From positions 22,897-86,896 of the forward strand of contig JAFQUA010000047.1 of assembly GCA_017408725.1 (NCBI GenBank): 64,000 nt of DNA, given 5' to 3'. This DNA comes from Oscillospiraceae bacterium. Lineage in GTDB: Bacteria; Bacillota_A; Clostridia; Oscillospirales; Oscillospiraceae. A program made the translations under genes and the position numbers. Positions 16,187 through 25,258 of this stretch are shown piece by piece; position 1 is the first letter of the stretch; every line of letters begins with the position of its first letter. Under the pieces are notes generated by a model, which worked only from the letters and a program-made list of their open reading frames with translations, made no database searches and was not told the origin of the DNA.

Positions 16187-16262
16187 TGGTGGACCTGATC
16201 GGATTCGAACCGACGACCCCTACAATGCGAATGTAATGCGCTCCCAGCTGCGCTACAGGCCC
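16187..16262 (-). tRNA. tRNA-Ala (anticodon CGC)
   Basis: 76 nt including an encoded CCA. On the minus strand the acceptor stem is GGGCCTG/CAGGTCC with the G3:U70 wobble that identifies alanine tRNAs, D-stem GCGC/GCGC, anticodon stem TTACA/TGTAG, loop TTCGCAT with anticodon CGC, and T-arm GTCGG-TTCGAAT-CCGAT. It decodes GCG. A perfect consensus promoter lies upstream (16278-16306). Confidence 0.95.
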
Positions 16263-16277
16263 AGAAATTACTTGCTT

Positions 16278-16306
16278 ATTATACCGCTGACGCAGTGTTT
16301 TGTCAA
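16278..16306 (-). promoter_or_regulatory. Consensus promoter of tRNA-Ala
   Basis: On the minus strand TTGACA (16301-16306), 17-base spacer, TATAAT (16278-16283): a full match to the housekeeping-sigma consensus, as expected for a stable RNA gene. Confidence 0.9.
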
Positions 16307-16317
16307 GCAAGAACGAG

Positions 16318-16347
16318 AAAAAGCGGACACGGCGGTGTCCGCTTTTT
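16318..16347 (-). terminator. Terminator after the 16349-16921 PAP2 gene
   Basis: AAAAAGCGGACAC (16318-16330) pairs with GTGTCCGCTTTTT (16335-16347). It starts one base after the stop codon of the minus-strand gene. Confidence 0.85.
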
Positions 16348-16348
16348 G

Positions 16349-16921
16349 TCAGCTCTTTTTTATGAAGCGAGCGTATGCTTTGTCCACAAGGATCGTACCT
16401 AGGAATGCAAATGCAATTCCCAATACCACGGAAAACAGCACATCGGTGGGGTAATGCACATACAGATATATCCGGGAAAATGCAATCAGACAAGCCAAAA
16501 CCATAGCGGGAATGCCGAGCTTGCGGTTTCTGATCAGCAATGCGGTTGCCGCTTCAAAGGAAGCAAGGGTATGACCGGAAGGAAAGGAAAAATCATGAGG
16601 AGTTGCGATCAAAAGCTCGATGATTTTGCCAAAGTGCTCCAACTGGTAGTCGTAGGGGCGGGGACGTGCGACCAACGGCTTTAGTGTAACATTACACACC
16701 AAAAGACCCATAATAAGGGCTGCACCCATGGAAAGACCGATTTTTCTGTACTTGGGGAAGAATAACAGTACTACGGCAACTGCGATCCAGAAGATTCCGG
16801 CGTCACCCAGAAGTGTGATGATAGGCATTACGGCATCTAAAAAATTGCAGTACAGATTTTCGGCGATCCATTCCAGAATGGGCAGATCAAGGTTTTCTGC
16901 CAAATAGCTTAAAATGTCCAT
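16349..16921 (-). CDS. PAP2-superfamily membrane phosphatase
   Basis: 190 residues with five to six membrane segments and complete PAP2 motifs: KPLVARPRPY (near 84), FSFPSGHTLAS (near 114) and SRIYLYVHYPTDV (near 152). The compact size resembles BcrC-type undecaprenyl-pyrophosphate phosphatases. It starts at ATG 16921, sharing one base with the stop codon of the upstream gene (TAATG), so it is the last gene of an operon with the 16921-18402 and 18405-19541 genes. An undecaprenyl substrate is inference from size and from the envelope context. Confidence 0.78.
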   Translation of the reverse strand: MDILSYLAENLDLPILEWIAENLYCNFLDAVMPIITLLGDAGIFWIAVAVVLLFFPKYRKIGLSMGAALIMGLLVCNVTLKPLVARPRPYDYQLEHFGKIIELLIATPHDFSFPSGHTLASFEAATALLIRNRKLGIPAMVLACLIAFSRIYLYVHYPTDVLFSVVLGIAFAFLGTILVDKAYARFIKKS

Positions 16922-18402
16922 TATTCTGCATTCGCCTCCTCATAAAGCGCATGAAGAACCAAGGGTTCCAATGCGGTATCCGAAGGCAGATATACAGTGT
17001 TTTCTACAGAAGCATCAAATACAACGGTCAGAGTGGTTTGACCGGCGGCATTGATTTCCTGCTTGACCCAGCCGACAAAGGTTTTTCCTTCCGGAGCAGT
17101 AACTGCAGGCAGGGTAAGAGAATTGACTGCGGCATTTACCATCTGGTTGCTGAGGATACGCTCACCGTCCATAAATACAACCCGCACATGAGAAACCAAT
17201 TCCTGAACGGCAACATTGGTTGCTTCCATGACCAGCCATTTGCCTTGATCATTCTTCTGGAAGAACATGGTGTTGTTCAAGTTGTAGTTTTTGACAGAAC
17301 CGTCAAAACGGGTCTGCTGCAGCGTCATATCCAGTTTAATGGAGAACAAGGAATCGCTGTAGCGGTAAAAGTCACTGTAATGGGGCTCGGTGAATGCATA
17401 GGAAGCACCGGATTGAACCCAGCCCACTTCGCTTCTGCGAATGGTTTCATAGAACTGGGATTTGGTATCAAAAAGCTTTTGAACGGCACCCAGAGTGGTT
17501 TTGCCAATCATATATTCCGCATAGGCTTTGGTAGCGTTCAATGCCAGAAGCTTTTCCTCTTCGGTGGGGGCGGAGGTGGAGATTTCGGGGGAGTAGATGC
17601 CGGTTTCCTTGTCCTTTGTCAGTTTAGCGGTGCTGCCGTCGGGGTTTTTAAGGGTGATTTCAGGTTCCACCAGCAGATTTGTCACATGAAGTTGCTCCAG
17701 ACGGAAGCCATGAACGCCTTCGGGCAGGTAGTCTTCCGCAACGGTAGCGGTAGTGCGGATCACATAGTTGTCATCCAGTGCTACGCCGTTAATAAGAACG
17801 GTCTGTCCGGGGAAACGTTCTACGGTGACGCTCTTTGTGCGCTGAAAGAATACATCTACCGTTCCAAGTTCCCATTCCGGAATTTCGGTCTGGGAAGAGG
17901 CTCCACCGGTGAGGGTGAAGGAAGCAATTTTCTCATCACCCAGCTTTACAATAAACTTTTTATCGCCGGAGAGGCCTGCAGATGTCTCAATGCAGGTCAG
18001 TTCCGTATCGCCAACCAGCTTGTTCATAGCAGAAGCAAAGCTTTTGCTGTTCTCAAATTCGGTATCTTCGACACCGGCCATACGGTAGATGGCCTCCCAG
18101 TCGGGATCGGCAAAGAGCTGAGCGAAGACCTCGTCCCGCTTGTGATTGGGCTGGGATGCTTCATACTTTATAAGCCAGTCCTTCAGGGGATCCATTACAT
18201 ACAGCAATCCAACGAAGAAGGCGGCCACGCAAAACGCATAAATAGAATAGAAAAGGATAGTGCCCCGTTTGCCGGAGGCCTTTTTCCTGCGTTTCGCAGG
18301 AACAAAACGGCGGGGGGATTCCATATCAGCAGGAGCAGCGGCAGGAGCGATTTGTGCCTTGCGCTCTGCAGTGTCCCTTTTTTCGTATTTTCCTTGATAC
18401 AT
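16921..18402 (-). CDS. Membrane-anchored extracytoplasmic protein, partner of a phosphodiester glycosidase
   Basis: 493 residues with no family I recognise by name. A basic N-terminal tail (KRRKKASGKRG) is followed by one membrane helix (near residues 47-69); the rest is predicted outside the cell. Recognisable segments are WLIKYEASQPNHK just after the membrane and VLINGVALDDNYVI in a beta-rich middle part. These match segments of the shorter protein at 25259-26356 (YEKSRPH; VYVNGNLLSSTYI). Both genes lie directly after a NAGPA-type gene, so this is one of two paralogous partner proteins. The function is unknown. Confidence 0.65.
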   Translation of the reverse strand: MYQGKYEKRDTAERKAQIAPAAAPADMESPRRFVPAKRRKKASGKRGTILFYSIYAFCVAAFFVGLLYVMDPLKDWLIKYEASQPNHKRDEVFAQLFADPDWEAIYRMAGVEDTEFENSKSFASAMNKLVGDTELTCIETSAGLSGDKKFIVKLGDEKIASFTLTGGASSQTEIPEWELGTVDVFFQRTKSVTVERFPGQTVLINGVALDDNYVIRTTATVAEDYLPEGVHGFRLEQLHVTNLLVEPEITLKNPDGSTAKLTKDKETGIYSPEISTSAPTEEEKLLALNATKAYAEYMIGKTTLGAVQKLFDTKSQFYETIRRSEVGWVQSGASYAFTEPHYSDFYRYSDSLFSIKLDMTLQQTRFDGSVKNYNLNNTMFFQKNDQGKWLVMEATNVAVQELVSHVRVVFMDGERILSNQMVNAAVNSLTLPAVTAPEGKTFVGWVKQEINAAGQTTLTVVFDASVENTVYLPSDTALEPLVLHALYEEANAE

Positions 18403-18404
18403 AC

Positions 18405-19541
18405 TCAGTCCTCACTGCCGGGCCGGACCATGAAGAAGGTCGGCATTCTTCTGGGCTCCTTCTGCAGGAGCGAATAGTTGTTGATCATGGCGATGTCATT
18501 GTCCCAGAGCTTTACATCATCGCCGTAAAGGCCCTGCGTATCTTTGTAGAGCATAACCGTGGAAGAACCGCCGTCCAGATTGCAGGCATTCACAGCGCCA
18601 AATTCTACCATGATGTCGATGATATCCGCATAGGAACCACCCAGTGAACCTGCCTGTCGGCCGTCAATACACAGGAAGATGACCGTACCGTCGGCACGCT
18701 GGCCGATAGCGGTTCTGGGATTCCAGCCGGAAGGTTCGTTGTAGGCTTCTTGATTGACTACGCCGTCCATAATCAAAACGGGACCGAAGCAGCAGCCATC
18801 CCGAATGTTCAGCTCCATGGCTTGATCGGCGGTCATAGTCTTGGCAACGACCATGATGTTATCCTTATTGAAACCGACAAAGCCTTCTTTTGGCGCTGCG
18901 CCGGAGTTCCATACAACTTTGCCGCCTGCAACTACAAGTCCCTCAGGAACACTGCCGACAACAGAACTGGTAGTGCCGTTATCATAGAACGCGCCGGCGT
19001 TGATGGCAGCCAGTGCGCCTTCTTTAATGATTTGATTATGGATGCGTTCGCCGGGGATGCTGGTGGAGAAGGTGTCGGAGGAAGTTGCCATATAAACGGC
19101 AGAAGGGTCTCGAATCAGCATTACATAGGCGTTATAGGTATCGCCGTAAACATTTTCAATACGGATACCGTCGGGGTGACCCTCCCATTCCTTGTTGGTC
19201 AGCTGGTTGCCGGGATTGATCACGACCTTGTCGGAGACGGAAACATCATTGGGGAGGGTGACGGAGATGTTGCTCTGGATCTCGTCTACCTTCTCTTGTC
19301 CGATAAAGATGGCAGGGAACCACTTCATACCACTGGATTCCAGCATAGACATGGTCAGAACATCCCGAGCAGACTCCGAAGGACCATTAAAGATCAGATC
19401 ACAGATCATATAAAGGCCCACCACAGCCAGTGCGATGACGGTGAAGAATACCAGAAGAGATCGCAGAAGAAGTTTTATTGCGAGCCTAACCTTGCGCTTT
19501 CGGGGAGCAGGACGCCGTCTTTGTGTATTTACATTTTCCAT
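18405..19541 (-). CDS. Phosphodiester glycosidase (NAGPA domain) family protein, membrane-anchored
   Basis: 378 residues. A membrane segment near 22-48 is followed by an extracellular NAGPA-type domain (PF09992). The family blocks are visible: AAINAGAFYD (near 185), CCFGPVLIMDG, NPRTAIGQRADGTVIFLCIDGRQ (near 290) and AVNACNLDGGSSTVM (near 335). The family includes the enzyme that uncovers mannose-6-phosphate; bacterial members act on cell-wall or teichoic-acid phosphodiesters, but this one's substrate is not known. It is followed two bases later by its partner gene and is paralogous to 26349-27506. Confidence 0.82.
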   Translation of the reverse strand: MENVNTQRRRPAPRKRKVRLAIKLLLRSLLVFFTVIALAVVGLYMICDLIFNGPSESARDVLTMSMLESSGMKWFPAIFIGQEKVDEIQSNISVTLPNDVSVSDKVVINPGNQLTNKEWEGHPDGIRIENVYGDTYNAYVMLIRDPSAVYMATSSDTFSTSIPGERIHNQIIKEGALAAINAGAFYDNGTTSSVVGSVPEGLVVAGGKVVWNSGAAPKEGFVGFNKDNIMVVAKTMTADQAMELNIRDGCCFGPVLIMDGVVNQEAYNEPSGWNPRTAIGQRADGTVIFLCIDGRQAGSLGGSYADIIDIMVEFGAVNACNLDGGSSTVMLYKDTQGLYGDDVKLWDNDIAMINNYSLLQKEPRRMPTFFMVRPGSED

Positions 19542-19561
19542 ATATGTTTACCTCGGGGAAT

Positions 19562-20659
19562 TTATTTCTCTTTGCTGCCAGTGAAGACCCAGCGCTGCTG
19601 AATAATAAAACTGGCAAAGAACAGGGCGGTCATAACGATCGCATAGATCAAACCGCGCAGGAAGGTAGCTTCTGAAGCAATGTTGAATATCAAATATGCG
19701 CCGTAAGTCAAAACCAAATGCGCTACCGCCTGGGGAATCACCAAAGAAAAGTATTTGGCCATTGCTTTTCTTGTGGAAACATTAGCATTAAAAACAAATT
19801 TTTTGTTAACGAAAAAGTTAAAGAATGAGGAAACAAGCCTTGCAATGGTGAACGGAATGGCAGTCAGCAACGGGTCGGTCAAGCTGTGCTGCAGCAGCCA
19901 TGTCAGAAGAACAAACAGACCTTCGTCAACTACGGAGCTGGAAAGGGAACTGAGGGTGTACTTGAAAAAGTGGGCCAGGATCAGCTTGTAGATCCGCCAG
20001 GAATCCCGTACAGCCCGGAAATGGGAGCTTTTGTTCTCTTCGATGTACACAGTGCGGATCTTTACCTCGTCAAATGCGATGTTGTGGGATTTCATGGCCA
20101 GTAGCATATTGGTCTCGTACTCGAAGCGGTCACCGCTGATGGTGTTCAGAACATCCAGGTCCTTACGGGGAATTGCCCGCAGGCCGGTCTGGGTGTCGGA
20201 GATGGTCATACCCGCAAAAACCTTAAAAACGAAAGAGGTGATTTTATTGCCGTTGCGGCTTCTGAAAGGTACATCGGGCTGATCAAAGTCCCGCACGCCC
20301 AGTACCAGATGCTCTGTTTGCAGCATATGCTCAGAACAAGCTTTGGTGTCTGCAGGATGGTGCTGATTGTCACCGTCTACTGTGACAACGCCTTTTGCCT
20401 CCGGTCTGTTTTCCAGAAACCATGTGAAAGCGGTCTTTAACGCGGCACCCTTGCCTTTGTTGACATGGTGATGCAGCAAATGAACCTCGGAATGCGCGGC
20501 GGCTTCTTCAAAATAATGAAGATTTTCGGGTTTGCTTCCGTCGTTGACAAGGATGATATCTGTGAAGCCGTAATCAAGCAGTCCGTTGATCACGGCGATC
20601 AGCTTCTCGTCCGGATCAAGAGAGGGAAGAACAACAGAAATATCAGAAAGATTAGACAT
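19562..20659 (-). CDS. Glycosyltransferase family 2 fused to a GtrA-like membrane domain
   Basis: 365 residues. The N-terminal GT-A domain has ISVVLPSLDPDEKL, VNDGSKPE, NKGKGAALKTAF and the DxD-type VTVDGDNQHH, like polyprenyl-phosphate mannosyl/glucosyltransferases. The C-terminal 120 residues contain four membrane helices of the GtrA/DPMS type (FFVNKKFVFNA, QQRWVFTG). It probably loads a sugar on a lipid carrier and moves it across the membrane for envelope glycosylation. The start at 20659 follows GGAG; in-frame upstream codons lack an RBS. It lies upstream of the glycosidase operon in the same direction. Confidence 0.82.
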   Translation of the reverse strand: MSNLSDISVVLPSLDPDEKLIAVINGLLDYGFTDIILVNDGSKPENLHYFEEAAAHSEVHLLHHHVNKGKGAALKTAFTWFLENRPEAKGVVTVDGDNQHHPADTKACSEHMLQTEHLVLGVRDFDQPDVPFRSRNGNKITSFVFKVFAGMTISDTQTGLRAIPRKDLDVLNTISGDRFEYETNMLLAMKSHNIAFDEVKIRTVYIEENKSSHFRAVRDSWRIYKLILAHFFKYTLSSLSSSVVDEGLFVLLTWLLQHSLTDPLLTAIPFTIARLVSSFFNFFVNKKFVFNANVSTRKAMAKYFSLVIPQAVAHLVLTYGAYLIFNIASEATFLRGLIYAIVMTALFFASFIIQQRWVFTGSKEK

Positions 20660-20824
20660 AGTGACTCCTTTCCGGCGCAACAGCGGCAGATATCCGCTGT
20701 GTAAATGCAAAATTCGATGCATACTATTATATCATATCATTCCTGCAAAGGGAAGTCCAATATGGGGAAAAACAGTGCTTTTTGCGGGCAAATGTCAGAA
20801 AGAATCTGGAAGCATTGGGGATGC

Positions 20825-21616
20825 TTAGGCGTTTTCAATCGACCACAAATTGCGGATCTGACCTTTGATATCCTCATAAGCCCACAGCTTTTGGGAATTG
20901 GCAAGGCTGTTGGGATCGTTCAGCCGGAACTTGCCGTTTTCGTAGCCTGTTATTACAAGAAAATGTCCGCTGGTGGTGAAATCCCCGGGACCAACTACGA
21001 GAATGACTGGAATATCTGCTTCCACGCATTTGCGGATACGGTTTTCGTCCAGAGGAAGCTCCGTTACCTGAAAACCCAGTTTTTTGCCACCTTCACTAAT
21101 AAGTGTCCATGACGAGCCGCTGCCGGGAACGTAATAGTTGTTTTCACCTGCAAAGCGGATCACGGCGTCCGGTGAATAAGCTGTATCACCGGTCAGGTAT
21201 ATGGCAGCCATGGAAAGACACACCGGTCCGCAGGCGGTTAACCCGGCAACATCACTGCCGTATTTCATATATCCCCAGCGCTGATCCCATTGCATGAACA
21301 GCGGTATTGATGAGCTGTTTAAGTGTTCCGAAAGATCAATGGAAAAGGTCTCTTTGCTGGCGGTAGGGTATTCCAAAACAAATTTCTCGGTCTCCGGATT
21401 TCGCTCCAACAGATCGATTAGACTTTGGGGGTAATCCCGGTAGGAAAGTCCGTGTTCCTTTGCGTATTGATATACCTTTTGCTCTGCGTCCGTAGAGGGA
21501 ACGGAAGGAAAAAACGCTTCCAGCACTACAGCGGCGGCACACAGACACAAAGCCACTGCAATCAAAAGCAGAAACGGATGGGAGCGCTTTTTTGATCGGC
21601 TTGGTTGTTTTGTCAT
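20825..21616 (-). CDS. Secreted or membrane-anchored C39-like cysteine peptidase
   Basis: 263 residues with an N-terminal membrane segment (near 14-36). The C-terminal domain is papain-like: GLTACGPVCLSM carries the likely nucleophile Cys129, TSGHFLVITGY the His218, and LNDPN the Asn/Asp near 233-234. Proteins of this type (peptidase_C39_2) cleave extracellular peptides or peptidoglycan-linked chains. It is not a bacteriocin ABC exporter, because no ATPase is attached. AAGGAGA precedes the ATG. Confidence 0.75.
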   Translation of the reverse strand: MTKQPSRSKKRSHPFLLLIAVALCLCAAAVVLEAFFPSVPSTDAEQKVYQYAKEHGLSYRDYPQSLIDLLERNPETEKFVLEYPTASKETFSIDLSEHLNSSSIPLFMQWDQRWGYMKYGSDVAGLTACGPVCLSMAAIYLTGDTAYSPDAVIRFAGENNYYVPGSGSSWTLISEGGKKLGFQVTELPLDENRIRKCVEADIPVILVVGPGDFTTSGHFLVITGYENGKFRLNDPNSLANSQKLWAYEDIKGQIRNLWSIENA

Positions 21617-21710
21617 GAGAGGTCTCCTTAGTTAAGTTTAAGGACAGTATAACATACCGGCATTAAGAAATCTTTTTCAAAAAGTTAAGGATTTCTTATT
21701 TTTAAGCAAA

Positions 21711-21734
21711 GCCATACGCATGAACGCGTATGGC
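21711..21734 (-). terminator. Terminator-like hairpin after the glycerate kinase gene
   Basis: GCCATACGC (21711-21719) pairs perfectly with GCGTATGGC (21726-21734). The T-tract on the minus strand is interrupted (TTTGCTT). Confidence 0.6.
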
Positions 21735-21745
21735 TTGCGGCAACA

Positions 21746-22981
21746 CTATGGACGCAGTAGGGCAACGGCTACATCGTTGACATTGGTGCCGGTAGGGCCG
21801 GTAAAGATCAATCCGCCTACAGCCTGCAATGCGTGGTATGCGTCATTATTCTGCAAAGTTTGATAAATGTCGATTCCCTGAGCCCGCAATGCCGCTGCGG
21901 TTTCATGATCCACATAACCTCCGGCTGTATCAGTCGGTCCATCGGTACCGTCGCTGCCCACACTGAATACGGCAGCACCAGCGACTTCATTGATGCCTGT
22001 TGCGGCGGAAAGGGCAAGCTCCTGATTCCGTCCGCCAAGACCCATACCAGTGAGTTGCACTACGGTTTCACCGCCGGCGAGGAAAGCAAGCTTCTTGCCG
22101 GAGCCCGCATGGGTCCTTAATATGGAAGCCAGAAAGCTGCCGGCTTCCTTGGCTTGACAATTCAGCATATCTGTCAGAATCACCGGCTCGTACCCAAGGG
22201 CTTTACAGCTTGCGGCGGCAGCGGCACACAATTCCCGCACAGAGCCGGTGATCCGTGTAATGACATTGGAAAGCTGCTTCGGTGTTTCTTCTGCCAAAAG
22301 GGAACGGGCAGTATCGCTGAGGACAAGATCATACTTTTTTGCGATGGCAAGAGCCTGTGCGACGGTAGAACTGTCCGGGCAGGCAGGACCGGAGGCAATC
22401 ATATCCAGCGGGTCGCCCAAAATGTCGCTGAGAATGACGGCGTAAACCTGTGCAGGAGCGCAGACCTTTGCAAATTTACCGCCCTTGACTGCGGATAGAC
22501 GCTTGCGGATGGTGTTGATTTCCACGATATCCGCACCGCAGGAAAGAAGCTGCCTTGTAATGTCCTGTAATTCCTCACCGGGGATCAGCGGCTTTTCAAA
22601 CAGAGCACTGCCGCCGCCGGAGAGCAGGAACAGAACCGTATCCTTAGGTGTCAGCCCACTGACAAGGTCCAGAGCTTTTTGTGTGCTCCGGAAAGAATTT
22701 TCGTCGGGTACGGGATGCCCCGCTTCACAGCATTCAAAGTTAGCAATGGGGCCCATAACATGACCATATTTGGTGATTACAATGCCGCGGTCAATGCGGT
22801 CACCTAAGCAGGTATAGGCAGCTGAAGCCATCTGCCATGCTGCCTTACCGGTGGCTACGAGAATGACTCTTCCGGAAAAATTTTGGTTTTCCAGAGCTCT
22901 GCGGACAGCTTCGTCCGGCTTTACCGCACGGATGGCATCGGCAATGATCTGATCTGCGTCTTTTCTCAAAACAGTGTCCAT
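21746..22981 (-). CDS. Glycerate 2-kinase (MOFRL family)
   Basis: 411 residues. The N-terminal DUF4147 domain shows VATGKAAWQMA, the VITKYGH block and SGGGSALFEKP; the C-terminal MOFRL domain shows GGETVVQLTGMGLGGRNQELAL and SVGSDGTDGPTDTAGG. These proteins phosphorylate glycerate to 2-phosphoglycerate in glycerate, serine or sugar-acid breakdown. It stands alone between hairpins. The ATG at 22981 follows a GGGGG ribosome site. Confidence 0.88.
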   Translation of the reverse strand: MDTVLRKDADQIIADAIRAVKPDEAVRRALENQNFSGRVILVATGKAAWQMASAAYTCLGDRIDRGIVITKYGHVMGPIANFECCEAGHPVPDENSFRSTQKALDLVSGLTPKDTVLFLLSGGGSALFEKPLIPGEELQDITRQLLSCGADIVEINTIRKRLSAVKGGKFAKVCAPAQVYAVILSDILGDPLDMIASGPACPDSSTVAQALAIAKKYDLVLSDTARSLLAEETPKQLSNVITRITGSVRELCAAAAASCKALGYEPVILTDMLNCQAKEAGSFLASILRTHAGSGKKLAFLAGGETVVQLTGMGLGGRNQELALSAATGINEVAGAAVFSVGSDGTDGPTDTAGGYVDHETAAALRAQGIDIYQTLQNNDAYHALQAVGGLIFTGPTGTNVNDVAVALLRP

Positions 22982-23049
22982 GAGCTGCCCCCTTCAGTTT
23001 TCTGCATTATAGCAAAATTGCTTTCATTTTGCAACCGGGGAAAGGGAAA

Positions 23050-23074
23050 CCCCACAGGCTTAAAACCTGTGGGG
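23050..23074 (-). terminator. Terminator of the MATE gene
   Basis: CCCCACAGG (23050-23058) pairs with CCTGTGGGG (23066-23074); TTTCCCTTT follows on the minus strand. Confidence 0.8.
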
Positions 23075-23079
23075 CATCA

Positions 23080-24465
23080 TTAATTGTCCTCAACAAGCCG
23101 TGTTTTTTCCAAACGCACCTTGTGATAGTATAGGGCGGAAAGACTGCTGCATAGCAGCCATCCTGCGGGATAGCCCATAGCGATAGGCAGAATCTCGTTC
23201 CAGAACTGGGAGACGGTAAACAGATACACTTGACGGAACGCCACAAAGGACACCAGCATGATGATCATAGGGGCTTTGGTATTGCCGGCACCGCGCAACG
23301 CACCGGAGTAGATCTGGTTGAAACAGCAAAGAATGTAGAATGGGGAGATCCACCGCAGCAGCAGTGTACCGTATTCGATGACCTCCGGCTTATCATTAAA
23401 GAATGCTACGATCTGGGGTGCAAACAGCATCACCGGAATCAGCATGATGACCGTGGAAGAAACCGCCATGATCAGCGACATGGTAACGCCTTTTCGTGCC
23501 CGGACAACCTGATTTTTGCCGAGGTTTTGCCCCACAAAGGTGGTGGATGCCAGGGAGATGGACTGCATGGGCAGGAACAGAAGCTGGTCAACTTTGGCAT
23601 AGGTAGTCCAGCCGGACATACAGTTGTCGCCAAAATAGTTAATGTAGGACTGTACAAAAATGTTGGAGAAGGAGGTGATTGCCATCTGCAGAGCAGCGGG
23701 GATACCCACGGAGAAGATCTTTCTAAGCATATCCCAGTGAATTTTCAACTCTTTTGGGATCAGCTTGATGCAGTTATCGGAACGCAGGAGGGTAATGATC
23801 ACCAGAACCGCTGATGTGCCCTGAGAAAGGATTGTTGCCAGAGCCACACCTTGAACGCCCATGTGGAATACGAGAACAAACACCAAATCAAGAACGGTGT
23901 TCATTACTGCGCATACCATAAGAAAATAGAAGGGACGCTGAGAATCACCTACCGCACGCAGGATACCGGCACCGATGTTATAGATCATCAGGCCGAGGAT
24001 GCCGGAGAAGTAAATGGTCAGGTAGGCGGTGGATTCCGGCAGCACATTTTCCGGCGTTTTCATCAGATCCAGCATAAACGATGTCATGGCAAGACCTACG
24101 CCAATGAATACCACACCCATGATCAGTGTCATCAAAATGGCAGTATGCACCGCATGGCTGACTTTATCGTGCTTTTGCGCACCGTAGTACTGGCTGATAA
24201 CGACGCCTGCACCGGAAGAAAGACCCATAAAAAAGCCGATTAGCATATTGACGATGGGGCCGACGCTGCCAACGGCGGCGTATGCTTCGTTGCTGACATA
24301 TTGACCGACCACCCATGTGTCTACCATGTTATAAAGTTGCTGGAAGAGATTGCCCACCAGTAGGGGAAAGGCAAAGGAGATCACATGACGAAAGATACTG
24401 CCTTCCGTCATGTCTACATCCCGCTTTCTGCGGGGAAGCAGGTGAAAATGGTGTTTCGATGGCAT
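23080..24465 (-). CDS. MATE family efflux transporter
   Basis: 461 residues with twelve predicted membrane helices. The N-terminal region DMTEGSIFRHVISFAFPLLVGNLFQQLYNMVDTWVVG is typical of the clostridial NorM/DinF-like MATE branch. These pumps use Na+ or H+ gradients to export drugs or metabolites. The start is uncertain: ATG 24465 was chosen, a TTG two codons earlier is possible, and ATG at 24411 would begin with MTEGSI. Substrate unknown. Confidence 0.85.
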   Translation of the reverse strand: MPSKHHFHLLPRRKRDVDMTEGSIFRHVISFAFPLLVGNLFQQLYNMVDTWVVGQYVSNEAYAAVGSVGPIVNMLIGFFMGLSSGAGVVISQYYGAQKHDKVSHAVHTAILMTLIMGVVFIGVGLAMTSFMLDLMKTPENVLPESTAYLTIYFSGILGLMIYNIGAGILRAVGDSQRPFYFLMVCAVMNTVLDLVFVLVFHMGVQGVALATILSQGTSAVLVIITLLRSDNCIKLIPKELKIHWDMLRKIFSVGIPAALQMAITSFSNIFVQSYINYFGDNCMSGWTTYAKVDQLLFLPMQSISLASTTFVGQNLGKNQVVRARKGVTMSLIMAVSSTVIMLIPVMLFAPQIVAFFNDKPEVIEYGTLLLRWISPFYILCCFNQIYSGALRGAGNTKAPMIIMLVSFVAFRQVYLFTVSQFWNEILPIAMGYPAGWLLCSSLSALYYHKVRLEKTRLVEDN

Positions 24466-24542
24466 GTTCAAGGACCTGTCTTTCTGTGTATTAAAGAATC
24501 GATATCACAAAATGGATGTGCTCGCAACTAATTTGTGTATTT

Positions 24543-25127
24543 TTAAAGCCAACTTGTGATGAAAATTTCCAAACCAATGAGGATCAAAATCACGCCCCCC
24601 AGAATACCGGCCTTGCCGGCCATACGGCAGCCCACTTTTTTGCCGATGAACAGGCCGAACAGACAGATGAAGAAAGTGATTACGGCGATGATAGCAGCAC
24701 ACAGAAGTGCAGCGGTTAGATCGTACTCAGCAATAGTGAAACCTACAGAGAGAGCATCGATGGAAGTGGCCACACCCTGCACCAGAAGTGCAGAGAAGCC
24801 TACCGGAGGGGCGCTCTTGCAGCAGTTTTGATTTTGAATGCCTTCTACAAGCATTTTGCCGCCGATAAAGCCCAAAAGTGCTAGCGCAATCCATGGGATC
24901 AATGCTTCAAACGCGGTAAAGTACTGGACAACGGTATGGACACAAATCCAGCCGATCAAGGGCATCAGTGCCTGAAACAGGGCGAATACGCCGGCGACAC
25001 CGCACATTTTGCCGGGCTTCATATTGTGCTCGTTCAGGCCGTTGGCAAGGGATACGGAAAACGCATCCATGGCCAGACCAATGCCTAGCAATGCGCTGTT
25101 AAAGAAAAACACAAAGCTCAATTCCAT
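24543..25127 (-). CDS. mntP: Manganese efflux pump MntP-like
   Basis: 194 residues with six membrane helices. The MntP signatures are FFFNSALLGIGLAMDAFSVSLANG at the start and GVATSIDALSVGFTIAEY in the second half, each with the acidic residues that bind Mn2+. It exports excess manganese. The ATG at 25127 was chosen because a -10 box (25149-25154) lies just upstream, which rules out the longer reading. No yybP-ykoY riboswitch fits in the short leader; an 18-base inverted repeat overlaps the -10. Confidence 0.85.
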   Translation of the reverse strand: MELSFVFFFNSALLGIGLAMDAFSVSLANGLNEHNMKPGKMCGVAGVFALFQALMPLIGWICVHTVVQYFTAFEALIPWIALALLGFIGGKMLVEGIQNQNCCKSAPPVGFSALLVQGVATSIDALSVGFTIAEYDLTAALLCAAIIAVITFFICLFGLFIGKKVGCRMAGKAGILGGVILILIGLEIFITSWL

Positions 25128-25148
25128 CAATAAGTACAACTCCCAGAT

Positions 25149-25170
25149 ATTATAGTTTCTTTTGAAACTA
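25149..25170 (-). promoter_or_regulatory. -10 box and inverted repeat upstream of mntP
   Basis: On the minus strand TATAAT occupies 25149-25154. TAGTTTC (25153-25159) and GAAACTA (25164-25170) form a perfect inverted repeat around TTTT, overlapping the -10 by two bases. Its position fits an operator. No good -35 was found, which is compatible with an activated promoter. Confidence 0.5.
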
Positions 25171-25225
25171 GATTTTACCATGCTGTTACTGCGAAGTCAA
25201 GCTGCATGAGAGGGGTAAAAGAAGA

Positions 25226-25246
25226 GTGCCGCTAAAAAAGCGGCAC
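25226..25246 (-). terminator. Terminator of the second glycosidase-partner operon
   Basis: GTGCCGCT (25226-25233) pairs with AGCGGCAC (25239-25246); TCTTCTTTT follows on the minus strand. Confidence 0.75.
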
Positions 25247-25258
25247 CCGGTATCTCAA

